Shown: piece by piece, positions 53,818 through 64,000 of the stretch | How positions within the stretch are numbered: position 1 is the first letter of the stretch | Layout: the number at the start of each line of letters is the position of its first letter | Origin: Prorocentrum cordatum | Lineage: Eukaryota; Sar; Dinophyceae; Prorocentrales; Prorocentraceae | Direction of reading: 5' to 3' | DNA length: 64,000 nucleotides | Assembly: GCA_963575745.1 (NCBI GenBank) | Contig: CAUYUJ010017915.1 | Span: 325,025 to 389,024 of the forward strand | The notes under the pieces: model-generated | Told to the model about the DNA's origin: nothing | Databases searched by the model: none | What the model saw: the letters and a program-made list of their open reading frames with translations, nothing else | Translations under genes and position numbers: made by a program

Positions 53818-54327
53818 CATGATGTTCCAACCCACTTTAGCCTCGACCACAAGAAAGAATGCCGAGCACCAGGAAAGTACCAGGACTGGAGGGTTTTCGC
53901 GTGCTGGGCTCTGGGAGGCGATGCTCGTTCGACACCGTTTCGATACTTTTCTGGGAGCTCGAATTTGTTTTGGGGACATCCGCGCATTTTTTGGGGGTGA
54001 AGGGCAAAGGGTGAGATCTGAGATGCCGTTTCGATGAATTTTCGAGGCTTCAACCTGCAGGAGGTGAATCACAAGACGGATCGATTCCCGAGGCACAACG
54101 GCCCATGTGGATTTCACCCAGAGCCCTCCACCCTGAGAAAATGATCAGGAGATGGTCCTTACGTGCGATGGGAGCAGCATGGCCCCAGCACGAGCACCTC
54201 GAGGCGAGCTCCGGCGGACCGCGCGAGCCGCGCCGCGGGGAGTGGGAGCGAGCGAGCGCCCGGGCGCCGCCCAGGTGCTCGACATCGAGGCCGAGGCCGG
54301 GCGGTCGCCGGCAGGCCGGGGCTGACC
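53818..54327. other. unassigned DNA
   Basis: Nothing recognised. Confidence 0.5.
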
Positions 54328-54768
54328 CGAAAAGGGGGTCCAGCGACGAGGGGGTGGTGCAACAGATGTGGTGCAATCTCGGAGGTCGGTAGACCTCCGG
54401 CCCTGACGCGTCGATGGGAGCGAATTGGCCGCTTTCGGTTCACGAGAGGGCGTCGCGGCCGTCCTTTCTGCGGGTCCAGGTCCGTCCTTTTTTGCGGGTC
54501 CGTCGGTTTCGGTCCGAGGCTGTTTTCACTAAAGGGTGGTTTACTGAAGGGAGGTTTGTCTACCACCACATTTGGTGCAATAGATTTGTGGGGTTGCAAT
54601 ACATTTGGGGCGTGCAAAACATTCCGGGGCGCAGATGTATTGCTGGATTGTCGCGTGTAATGCATTAGTTACAATACAAGGCAATACAATGCTTCGGCGC
54701 AAAACATTTGCAATACAATTGCCCCAAATCTATTGCACCACCCCCTTGCAGCTGGACCCCCTTTTGGA
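54328..54768. mobile_element. fold-back element M, about 440 bp
   Basis: GAAAAGGGGGTCCAGC..AGGGGGTGGTGCAA at left faces TTGCACCACCCCCTT..GCTGGACCCCCTTTTGG at right. The interior includes repeated TGCAATAC and TGTATTGC. Confidence 0.65.
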
Positions 54769-55302
54769 TCGCCCAAACAGGCGCCGCGGCGCGCGGGGGC
54801 GGCCTGACCTGGCCGCAGCCGTGAGTCAGCGCTGCAAGGCCCTGCGGCTGCGCGCAAGCGGCGCTCTCCCCAGAGGTCCTGGCGTGGCAGTTTTTCCACC
54901 GAGGGCGTTTGCGCCCAGTTTGCGGGCCCTGGGACCCTGTCACAGATCTATCCGGCTCGAAGAATAGTGCAGAAGTCTTTTGCCTGGGGCTCCGGTGGTG
55001 CGATGCTGCATTGCACTGGCAACGTCAGGATCTTCAGGTATTGGGGCCCTCTTTGAGTGTTCTCGGAGCCTCCCCTGGGCCCTCCCCGCCGCCTTGGAAG
55101 GGCTCCGAGCCCCAGGAGGGCGCTGCATGTTGGGCCCTGTTGGAGCCAGCTTGGAGCCGTCTTGGGGCCCTCTTGGAGCACTCTTGGGGCCCTCCGTGGG
55201 GTGCCCCAGTGCCGCCCGAGGGCCCGGCGGGAGCCCCGGCCTCTGGCGCCGTCCCCGGCGGGGCCCGGGCGCCCCTCGGGCGTTGCGCAGTGTCAGTCAA
55301 TC
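54769..55302. other. unassigned DNA
   Basis: 54,930-54,975 matches 17,574-17,625. 55,140-55,200 has the GGGGCC(C)TCTTGG motif. Confidence 0.45.
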
Positions 55303-55492
55303 GGGCCGGACGAAAGGGGGGGATAGGGAAAGGGGGGGTTACGAAATTTGCCGCATGCAGCTGCTTTCGGCCCCAACGAGGGGCCCATTCCTCGATACAT
55401 AGCCGCCTCCGGCGCTGGGAGGCGCCGGGAAAATCAGCTACGTGAGCGGATTCTCAAACCCCCCCTTTGCTATCCCCCTTTTCGCCCGGCCC
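55303..55492. mobile_element. MITE-like family H, copy 2
   Basis: GGGCCGGACGAAAGGGGGGG at left faces CCCCCTTTTCGCCCGGCCC at right, with GGGGGGTTACG facing inner arms and a central GGCGCTGGGAGGCGCC. 190 bp. Confidence 0.7.
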
Positions 55493-55692
55493 GAGTCAAG
55501 CCTGGCGCTCAAACGACGCATTGGTGGATCAAAAGGTGGTGAAAAGGTGATGGCGCCACCCTGCGGAGTGCGGGAAAGAGACGGCAGGGGGGGAGGGAAG
55601 GGAGAACGGAAGAGCCACACGACGAGGCAGCGCCCTGGAGGGAGCTCAACAAAACGGCGGCACGCGAGGCCGTGAAGGAAGGTTTGCAGTTT
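55493..55692. other. spacer, nothing recognised
   Basis: Unassigned. Confidence 0.5.
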
Positions 55693-55942
55693 GTGCACCC
55701 CGCAGGGGCCCGAAAGGAGTGCGGGACGGGAGAATGACCACAGCCACTGCTTCTTGTTTGCGCCGCCTTCCAGCCGGCCGAAAAAGAGGCAGTGGTTGTG
55801 GTCATTCCCCTGGTGCCAAGCTCAACGACTGCTCTGTTTCTGCGGGCTGGAAGGCGGCAACAAAAGAAAAACAGTGGCTGTGGCCGTTATCGCGCCCCGT
55901 AAGGCGCCCTTTGGGGCCCCCGATGGGGCACGAGAGGTGCAC
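55693..55942. mobile_element. fold-back element Q
   Basis: GTGCACCCCGCAGGGGCCC at left against GGTGCAC at 55,936, and GACCACAGCCACTGCTTCTT facing AACAGTGGCTGTGGCC: arms of about 100 bp with GCCGCCTTCCAGCC / GGCTGGAAGGCGGC at their inner ends. 250 bp. Confidence 0.7.
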
Positions 55943-56027
55943 GCCTCGTCGCCCGCCCCTTCGCCACCCCCCAATATACGTATGAAGCAACGCCCGAGGC
56001 CCGCCGCGCGCTCCAGCGCTGGGGCGT

Positions 56028-56245
56028 TGGGAGGAGGAGGAGGAGGAGGAGGAGAAGGAGGAGGAGGAGGAGGAGGAGGAGGCGGAGGAGGAGGAGGAGG
56101 AGGAGCAGGAGGAGGCGGAGGAGGCGGAGGCGGAGGAGGAGGAGGAGGAGGGGGAGGCGGAGGAGGAGGCGGAGGAGGAGGCGGAGGAGGAGGCGGAGGA
56201 GGAGGAGGCGGAGGAGGAGGAGGCGGAGGAGGAGGAGGAGGAGGC
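56028..56245. repeat. (GGA/GGC)n microsatellite
   Basis: GGA interspersed with GGCGGA; purine-rich. Confidence 0.95.
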
Positions 56246-56876
56246 CCCTCCTGGGCCAGCCGGGACTGCCTCCAGGGGGGGCGTCTGCAAGCGCAGCCCC
56301 GAGCCTTTGCCGAGTCGGCGTGCGCGTCCAGTCCACGAGGCGCCCTATACGGCGCCCGGGCGAGTGACCTGACCTGGCTTGCACCCCCTTCTCGCTCCTC
56401 CTCACTCCTCCTCCCCAGTCCTCCTCCTACCTTGGCCTATACTGCCAGCCAGAGTCACAGGGTTGGGCCTCGCTTCCCCTCCTCGGTCCTCAGTTCTCAC
56501 TCCTCCATCACTCGTCCTCCTCGCGCCTTCTCCCCGCGCTGGGCCATCTCCGACCGAAACGTCCGGAGAAGTTCGGCCCCGCGGGGCTCCTCCCGCGGTG
56601 GCTCCCTTCGGTGCGCCGAGCGCCGAGCGCGATGCTTCTATCCCAACTCCGGACTTTTCGGCGAAAAGTGAAGCGGCTAAGAAAAGGAGGGGAACCCTGG
56701 GATACACCCCCAGGGACGGGCCCCACATTTCTGGCCCACTCGAAAACACTACAAAGCCTGGGGTAGGGGTCGACATATCCCATAGTAACGGGGCTCCTCC
56801 CGTGGTGGCTCCCTTCGGTGCGCCGAGCGCCGAATGCGAAGGCGAAGCCCATCAGTGCGCCTACGTGAGCCTGGTC
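56246..56876. repeat. unassigned, with a 45-bp direct repeat
   Basis: GGTGGCTCCCTTCGGTGCGC occurs at about 56,598 and 56,806 in near-identical 45-bp contexts about 208 bp apart. Confidence 0.55.
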
Positions 56877-57034
56877 TTCGGTCGAGCATGTCCCTCTACA
56901 GAAGGAGTACCCCAAAATAGTCGACAACTAGTCAGGTGGTGTCTTGTCGTGCTCTGTTGACTATGTTTGATGTTCTGATTGTTCCCAACGGTCCTGTGGT
57001 GTTGGGTCCTCGTTTTGAAGAGACGGTCCCCGCG

Positions 57035-57285
57035 TTCCTCTCCTCTCCTCTCCCTCTCCCTCTCCCTCTCCCTCTCCTCTCCTCACCTCCTCCTCTCCTC
57101 TCTTCTCCTGTCCTCTCCTCTCCTCTCCTCTCCTCTCCTTCCTCTCCTCTCCTCTCCTCTCCCTCTCCTCCTCTCTCCTCTCCTCTCTCTCCTCTCCTCC
57201 TCCTGCTCCTCCTCCTGCCTCCTCCTCCTCTCTCTCCTCCTCCTCTCCTCCTCCTCGCCCCCCCCCCTCCCTCCTCCCGTCACCC
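57035..57285. repeat. (CTCTCC/CTCCT)n pyrimidine tract
   Basis: Polypyrimidine on the plus strand, between the GTTGGGTCCTCG leader and the first satellite array. Confidence 0.95.
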
Positions 57286-59725
57286 CCTCACCCTGGCACA
57301 CCCCTCACACGTTTCGTGGCCCCAAATGGAGCTCCACCGAAGGCCCCTGCGGGGGTGCCCGCATGCGTCCGCCACACCCAGTACAGCGCTCCGTGTCCCC
57401 ATAGGGAGCTCCACCGAAAGCGCTTCAGTGGGGGTGCCCGCATGCGTCCGCCACACCCAGTACATCGCTTCGTGGCCCCATAGGAGCTCCACCGAAAGCG
57501 CATGCGTCCTTCACACCCAGTACAGCGTTCCGTGGACCCATAGGAAGCTCCAGCGAAGGCCTTGGTGGGGGTGCCCCCATGCGTCCGCCACACCCAGTAC
57601 AGCGCTTCATGGCCCCATAGGGAGCTTCACCGAAAACACCAATGGGGGTGCCCGCATGCGTCAGCCACACCCAGTTTAGCGTTTCGTGGCCCCATAAGGG
57701 AGCTCCACCGAAAATCCCAGTGGGGGTGCCCACATGCGCCCGCCACACCCAGTACAGCGTTTCGTGGCTCCACACGGAGCTCCACCGAAGGCCTCAGTGG
57801 GGGCGCCCGCGTGCGTCCGCCACACCCAGTACAGAATCTCGTGGCACCATAGGGGGCTCCACCGAAGGCGCTTCACTGGGGGTGCCCACATGCGTCCGCC
57901 ACACCCAGTACAACGCTTCGCGGCCCCATAGGAAGCTCCACCGAAGGCCCCAGGAGGGGTGCCCGCATGCGTCCGCCACACCCAGTACAGCGCTTCATGG
58001 CCCCATAGGGAGCTTCACCGAAAACACCAATGGGGGTGCCCGCATGCGTCAGCCACACCCAGTTTAGCGTTTCGTGGCCCCATAAGGGAGCTCCACCGAA
58101 AATCCCAGTGGGGGTGCCCACATGCGCCCGCCACACCCAGTACAGCGTTTCGTGGCTCCACACGGAGCTCCACCGAAGGCCTCAGTGGGGGCGCCCGCGT
58201 GCGTCCGCCACACCCAATACAGAATCTCGTGGCACCATAGGGGGCTCCACCGAAGGCGCTTCACTGGGGGTGCCCACATGCTTCCGCCACACCCAGTACA
58301 ACGCTTCGTGGCCCCATAGGAAGCTCCACCGAAGGCCCCAGGAGGGGTGCCCGCATGCGTTCGCCACACCCAGTAGAGCGTTTCGTGGCCCGATAAGAAG
58401 AACCACCGAACGCCTCACTGGGGGGGGGGGGGGGGGCTCATGCGTCAGCCACACCCAGTACAACGCTTCGTGGCCCCATAGGGGGCTCCACCGAAGGCTC
58501 CACTGGGGGTGCCCGCATACGCCCGCCACACAGCCACACCCAGTACAGCGTTTCGCGGCCCTGTAAGGAGCTCCACTGACGGCCCCAGTGGGGGTGCCCG
58601 CATGCGTCCGCCACACCCAGTCCAACGCTTCGTGGCCCCATAGGGAGCTCCACCGAAGGCCCCCGTGGGGATGCCCACATGCGTCCGCCACATCCAGTAC
58701 AGCGCTTGGTGGCCCTATAGGGGAATCCACCGAAGGCCCCAGTGGGGGTGCCCGCATGCGTCCGCCATTCCCGCTACAGTGCTTTTTGGCCCCACAGGAG
58801 CTCCACCGAAGGCCCCCCAGTGGGGGTGCCCGCATGCGCCCGCCACACCCAGTACATCGCTCCGAGGCCCCAGGGGGAGATTCATCAAAGGCCCCAGTGG
58901 GGGTGCCCGCATGCGTCCGCCACATCCAGTACATCGCTTCGTGGCCCCATAGGGAGCTCCACCGAAGGCCCCAGTGGGGGTGCCCGCATGCGTCCCCCCA
59001 CCCAGTACAGCGCTTCATGACCCCATAGGGAGCTTCACCGAAGGTCCAAGTGGGGGTGCCCGCATGCGTCCGCCACACCCATCACAGCGCTTCGTGGCCG
59101 AATAGGAGGCTCCACAGAAGGTCCCAGTGGGGGTGCCCGCATGCGTCCGCCACATCCAGTACAGCGCTTCGTGGCTCCATAGGGAGCGCCACCGAAGGCC
59201 CCAGTGGGGGTGCCCGCATGCGTCCCCCCACCCAGTACAGCGCTTCATGGCCCCATAGGGAGCTCCACCGAAGGTCTCAGTGGGGGTGCCCGCATGCGTC
59301 CGCCACACCCAGCACAGCGTTTCCTGGCCCCATGGGAGGCTCCACAGAAGGTCCCAGAAGGCGTCCGCCACACCCAGTACAGCGTTTCGGTGCCCCATAG
59401 GGAGCTCCACCGCAGGTCCCAGGTGGACCGCCCGCATGCGCCCGCCACACCCAGTACAGCGTTTCGTGACCCCATAAGGGAGTTTCAGCGAATTTCCCAA
59501 TGGAACAATCCGCATGCGTCCCCCCACCTAGTACAGCGTTTTGCGGCCCCAAATTGAGCTCAACCGAAGGCCCTAGTGGAACTGCTGCGTTCCCCCAACC
59601 CAGTACAGCGCTTCGTGGCCCCATAGGGAGCTCCAGCGAAGGCCCCAGTGGCACCGCCCGCATGCGTCTCCCCCTACAGGGAGCTCCACCGCAGGCCCCA
59701 GGTGGACCGCCTGCATGCGTCCCGC
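57286..59725. repeat. satellite array 1, about 77-bp unit, about 31 units
   Basis: The unit contains GGTGCCCGCATGCGTCCGCC, ACACCCAGTACAGCG, TTCGTGGCCCCATAGGGAGC and TCCACCGAAGGCCCCAGTGG. A five-unit block of 388 bp is duplicated in tandem (about 57,600-57,987 and 57,988-58,375) with only a few mismatches. The unit length is not a multiple of three, so open frames through it are incidental. Confidence 0.95.
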
Positions 59726-60047
59726 CATCCATTACGGTACGCCCCATCACGCGTTGCGTGGCCCACCGGAAGTGGCACTCACAACGGTAATTTTCTACGA
59801 CATATGGTTGGCTCCTTAGCCCAAATATTTGTTTTTTTCTAACCAGTTTGTGGTGTTGGGTCCTCGTTTTGAAGAGACAGCGCCCGCGTCCTCCTTCCTT
59901 CCTTCCTTCTCCTCCCGCTGCCTCCCCTCCCTCTCCCCAACCAGCTTGGGGTGTTGGGTCCTCGTTTTGAAGAGACGGTGCCCCGCGTTCTCCTCCTCCT
60001 CCTCCTCTCCTCCTCCTCCTCCTCCCCCTCCTCCCTCCTCTCATCGC

Positions 60048-60114
<67 letters not shown>

Positions 60115-60121
60115 GTCATCG

Positions 60122-60154
<33 letters not shown>

Positions 60155-60228
60155 GCATCAGCATCAGCATCAGCATCAGCATCAGCATCAGCATCAGCAC
60201 AGCATCAGCATCAGCATCAGCATCAGCA

Positions 60229-60263
<35 letters not shown>

Positions 60264-60264
60264 T

Positions 60265-60296
<32 letters not shown>

Positions 60297-60359
60297 GATG
60301 ATCATCATCATCGACGTCATCATCACCACCATCATCATCATCGTCATTATCATAACCCA
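59726..60359. repeat. second composite module: leader, CTC tract, (ATC)n and (AGCATC)n
   Basis: GTTGGGTCCTCGTTTTGAAG at about 59,854 and again at 59,954; CTC run 59,985-60,040; (CAT)n 60,045-60,355 with an inner CAGCAT block at about 60,152-60,228. Confidence 0.9.
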
Positions 60360-61815
60360 TTTCGGCACGCCCCTCACACGCTTCGTGGCCCCATAGGGAG
60401 CTCCACCGAAGGCCCCAGTGGCAGGGTTCGCATGGCGGCCCCGCCTCATTTCGGCACACCCCTCAGGAGGATCGTGGCCCCAAGGGAGCTCCACCGAAGG
60501 CCCCAGTGGCAGGGTTTGCATGGCGGCCCCGCTCCATTTCGGCACACCCCTCACACGGTCGTGGCCCCATAGGGAGCTCCACCGAAGGCCCCAGTGGCAG
60601 GGTTCGCATGGCGGCCCCGCCTCATTTCGGCACACCCCTCAGGAGGATCGTGGCCCCAAAGGGAGCTTCACCGAAGGCCCCAGTGGCAGGGTTTGCATGG
60701 CGGCCCCGCCCCATTTCGGCACACCCCTTGCGAGGATCGTGGCCCCATAGGGAGCTCCACCGAAGGCCCCAGTGGCAGGGTTCGCATGGCGGCCCCGCCC
60801 CATTTCGACGCACCCCTCACAAGCTTCGTGGCAACCACATAGGGAGCTCCACCGAAGGCCCCAGTGACAGGGTTCGCATGGCGGCCCCGCCCCATTTCGG
60901 CACACCCCGCGCACGGTCCGTGGCCCCACATAGGGAGCTCCATCGAAGGCGCCAGTGGCAGGGTTCGCTTGCGGCCCCGCCCCATTTCGGCGCACCCCTC
61001 ACGAGGATCGTGACCCTGTGGGGAGCTTCACCGAGGGCGCCAGTGGCAGGGTTCGCATGGCGGCCCCGCCCCATTTCGGCGCACCCCTTACACGGTCCGT
61101 GGCCCCATATAGGGAGCTCCATCGAAGGCGCCAGTGGCAGGGTTCGCTTGGCGGCCCCGCCCCATTTCGGCGCACCCCTGACAAGGATCGTGGCCCCGTA
61201 GGGAGCTTCACCGAGGGCGCCAGTGGCAGGGTTCGCATGGCGGCCCCGCCCCAGTTCGGCGCACCCATCACGAGGATCGTTGCCCCATAGGAAGCTCCAC
61301 CGAGTGCGCCAGTGGAAGGGTTCGCATAGCGGCCCCGTCACATTTCGGCACACCCCGCGCACGGTCCGTGGCCATATAGGGAGCTCCACCGAGGGCCCCA
61401 GTGGCAGGGTTCGCATGGCGGCCCCGTCACATTTCGGCACACCCCTCACAAGGTTCGTGGCCTCATAGGGAGCTCCACAGAAGGCGCCAGCGGTAGGGTT
61501 CGCATGGAGGCCTTTACCATGTACAACGCTTCGTGGCCCCATAGGGAGCTCCACCGAAGGCTCCAGTGTCAGGGTTCCCATGGCGGCCCCTCCCCATTTC
61601 GGCACACCCCTCACGAGGATCGTGGCCCCAAAGGGAGCTCCACCGAAGGCCCCAGTGGCAGGGTTCGCATGGCGGCCCCACCACATTTCGGCGCAACCCT
61701 CACACGGTTCGTGGCCCCAAAGGGGGCTCCACCGAATGCCCCAGTGGCAGTGTTCGCATGGCGGCCCCGCCCCATGTTGGCGCACCCCTCACAGGGTTCG
61801 TGGCCCATTGGGAAT
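60360..61815. repeat. satellite array 2, 88-bp unit, about 16 units
   Basis: The unit contains CATTTCGGCACACCCCTCAC, GTGGCCCCATAGGGAGCTCC, ACCGAAGGCCCCAGTGGCAG and GGTTCGCATGGCGGCCCCGC; measured spacing is 88 bp. It shares the GTGGCCCCATAGGGAGCTCC..AGTG core with array 1 and the whole unit with the array at 10.2-10.9 kb. Confidence 0.95.
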
Positions 61816-61956
61816 TCCCCTTGCTTCGTCCCACCTGCCCTGACGTTCTTACACTTGCGTATGGCTGGGTCCTTCGCCAGTATGTTTTTTTGCTTTCAGC
61901 TTTCATCGACAATCCGCCTGTAGGAGGACATGCCCGACCTAAGAGTAGGGGATTTA

Positions 61957-62244
61957 CTACAGAATTGATTCACCCCAGAATTTATGTGCACGTCGGATCT
62001 GTAGACGAACGCGTAGAATTTTCGTAGATCTACCCACGATCCACGCATTTTCTATGGCTTCGGCGAGAAAGATCAGTTTGGGGGGAAACAATTCTACAGA
62101 GCTGATCGATTCACCCCACAAATAATTTTGACGTCGAGTCTGTAGACGACTGCGTAGAATTCTCGTAGATCTACCAGCGTTCTACGCATTCTCCGCGGGC
62201 TAGAAGAGAAAGGCCAAGATTTTTGGAGTGAATCAATTCTGTAG
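61957..62244. mobile_element. TIR element L, internally duplicated
   Basis: CTACAGAATTGATTCACCCC at left against GGAGTGAATCAATTCTGTAG at right (19 of 20 pair). The inside is two diverged copies of a unit of about 140 bp, each with TCTGTAGACGA, CGCGTAGAATTTTCGTAGAT and a related CTACAGA start. 288 bp. Confidence 0.75.
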
Positions 62245-63096
62245 TCGATCCCTGACTCGATCCCTGCCCAATTTCTGCCTCTGCCATCCCCTGCATCTGT
62301 CGTCCCCTGGGCCTTTCCACCCGTCCATCGGCTGCCCCCCCCCCGACCCTGGCAGCCGCGAGGATAAGTACCGTGCCTTCTATTGTGAGTTTCGCGCTGC
62401 TGTTTTCCGTCAGCCTCGCGCAGCTTGCCTCTTTGGCCTATTTGGCCCCCGCTGTGAAGCAGCGCTGCCGCACTGACATACTTCTATCTATTCTTTCGCG
62501 AGGCATCAGTTTGCGTCGGAGCACTCAGTAGTGGCCTTGATTGTCTTGCTTCAGTTTGCAGGAGTGGGTGCGTCATTGGAACGACACCGACTTGCCCTGC
62601 AGGTGAAGCCTGTCTTGTGTGCAGTATGGGACGTCTGCCGCAGTTCGGACTCGAGAGCACGGCCCAGGTGGCGCAGACATGGCAGCGCACCAACAGTCTC
62701 AAGTGTCCCGGTGTGGGGCACTCCGTGTCTGCCCGCGCTGAGCCGTGCTGGTGCCGAGGACGGCAGTGGAAGTGGCGGCAGGACCGGTGGGCCGCAGATG
62801 GCGCGCGTGCCGGCTTCGGGGGCGAAGCGCCGGGTCGGAGCTGGGCCGGCGCCCGCTCCTCGGCAGCTCGGTTTGCAGTCGACCCGCGTGGTACGGAGGG
62901 GCAGCCTTCCCAAGGATGCCCTTTTGCATCCCCGCCCCTTCGGCCCATCCTTGGCCCCCTTCGCTGGCCAACCCTCGTTCGGAAAACGTTCACATGGGCC
63001 TCCGAGGCCCTTGCATCCTCACCGCGCATCCTTACGATACGGGTTGACTGTATCGGAGGTTCGGGGGTGAGAGCGAAGTGGTCTCCACCGGTAATT
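62245..63096. other. unassigned DNA
   Basis: Relatively repeat-free; open frames on both strands without recognisable domains. Confidence 0.45.
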
Positions 63097-63265
63097 GATT
63101 GGGCGTTGCTCAGTTCGGGGGCGGTGGACGGGGGGGGTGAAGGCACGTGCACCTTTCGTGCACCTTCTGGGTTCCAGGTGGCCCCTTTCGGGCACCGAAG
63201 GTACACGAAAGGTGCACCTTTCTTCATCCTCCCAGTTATCGCCCCCCATCCAGCAACGCCCAATC
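63097..63265. mobile_element. fold-back element P
   Basis: GATTGGGCGTTGCT (63,097) and AGCAACGCCCAATC (63,252-63,265) are exact inverted ends. Arms continue inward to AAGGTGCACCTTTC / GCACGTGCACCTTTCGTG. 169 bp. Confidence 0.7.
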
Positions 63266-63379
63266 GGATCTTGTCGTGTATGCGGGCGAGGCGAAGTTGC
63301 GCGAGGGCGATGATGTGTCAGTCAAAACTAGGGCCAAGTCTAGCATACAGGTTTTCCTCCAGTATCTCAGTATGGCCTG

Positions 63380-64000
63380 CGAGATGGTCCCGCGTTTGTA
63401 CCGTGGGTTGCCCCGTTGTTGTTTCGTGGGTTGTGCAGTTGGTTCGGTTATCCCATCGTTGTTTCATGGGTTGTCCCATGTTTGTCCTGTGGGTCATCCC
63501 GTGGTGATTTCATGGTGATCCTGTGGTTGTCGCGTGGGTTGTCCCGCGGGTTGTCCCGTGGTTGTCCCGTGGGTTGTCCCGTAGTGATCCCGTGGGTTGT
63601 CCCGTGGTTGTCCCGGGGGTTGTCCCGTGCTTGGCTCGCGGGTTTTCTTGTTGATATCACGCGCACGTCTTGCTGGGAAATCGGCAAGTCATATTGCAGA
63701 CGATAGACGGATCGACACGCACACCGATATTACAGTCTGTTTGAAGTTCAAATCGGAGGCACAACGAATTGAGTGTCGAAGCGCAAAGTCAAGTGCAATC
63801 GGACTGCATGTTCATGAACGGCCACGCACCATCGAAATGCAATCGCACTGAAAACCCACTTGCAACCTAGTTGCCGTCGAACTTCACATCGAAACGCCTA
63901 TCACATCGCATTCGACATGAATATCGACATGCACATCCAAGTGCACCCGAAATGCAAATCGACATGCACGTCGAAAGCATCTCTCCGAACTTCCTTATCG
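63380..64000. repeat. GGGTTGTCCCGT minisatellite and degenerate ATCGACATGCA repeat
   Basis: 63,405-63,640: 11-12-bp TTGTCCCGTGGG variants. 63,730-64,000: degenerate repeat of TCGAA(A)TGCA and TCGACATGCAC running off the window. Confidence 0.75.

Larger units (their letters stand above)
56877..61942. mobile_element. large element or locus bounded by family A ends
   Basis: TTCGGTCGAGCATGTCCCTC begins at 56,877 with the family subterminal AAAATAGTC. CCGCCTGTAGGAGGACATGC and CCGACCTAA end at 61,942. No matching opposite end lies nearer to either. Between them are two composite modules: GTTGGGTCCTCGTTTTGAAG + CTC-type tract + satellite. No transposase frame was seen. Confidence 0.5.

Noticed and set aside
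57286-61815. Regular repeats that could suggest a CRISPR array
   Set aside because: Units of 77 and 88 bp are contiguous with no unique spacers, diverge gradually, and sit in a eukaryotic repeat landscape without cas genes.

Overview
The window reads as nuclear DNA of a repeat-rich, GC-rich eukaryote. The best guess is a dinoflagellate. One confidently recognisable protein gene occupies about 2.5 kb of 64 kb and must be assembled across introns. One of its introns has a GC-AG boundary, two of its three acceptors are followed by G (an AG|G pattern described for dinoflagellates), and the rest of the window is saturated with microsatellites, minisatellites and short fold-back elements. No operons, rRNA, tRNA or prokaryotic signals were found. 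The species cannot be read from the sequence.

Layout. 0-2.1 kb: purine and pyrimidine microsatellites and a C-rich minisatellite. 2.1-2.9 kb: four repeat elements in a row. 2.9-8.1 kb: GC-rich unassigned DNA with degenerate repeats. 8.1-9.9 kb: seven different terminal-inverted-repeat (TIR) elements almost end to end. 10.2-12.4 kb: a satellite array flanked by long GAT and GGA tracts. 12.7-17.2 kb: more fold-back elements, including one nested in another. 17.87-20.35 kb (+): a CAT-type amino-acid permease gene (4 exons, about 571 codons), with a fold-back element in intron 1 and a GGA tract in intron 3. 20.4-26.4 kb: low-repeat DNA with open frames of unknown meaning. 26.8-27.85 kb: four MITE-like elements. 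29-37 kb: mixed DNA with a probable unidentified minus-strand gene (two exons near 35.5-36.0 kb), small possible exons near 32.8 kb and a frameshifted tandem repeat near 31 kb. 37-50 kb: microsatellites, minisatellites, several MITE copies and a 100-base assembly gap inside an 84-bp array. 53.6-56 kb: four fold-back elements. 56.88-61.94 kb: two large satellite arrays lying between the two end sequences of one MITE family. 62-64 kb: a dimeric TIR element, a fold-back and minisatellites.

The main result is structural. About twenty distinct short inverted-repeat families, none with a transposase, are interleaved with simple repeats. Several have two to six copies within this single window, which lets their ends be defined by comparison. 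No new enzymatic system was found. The most unusual objects are the 5-kb TIR-bounded satellite element, the nested fold-back insertion at 16.8-17.2 kb, and the permease intron whose two borders are near-duplicates.
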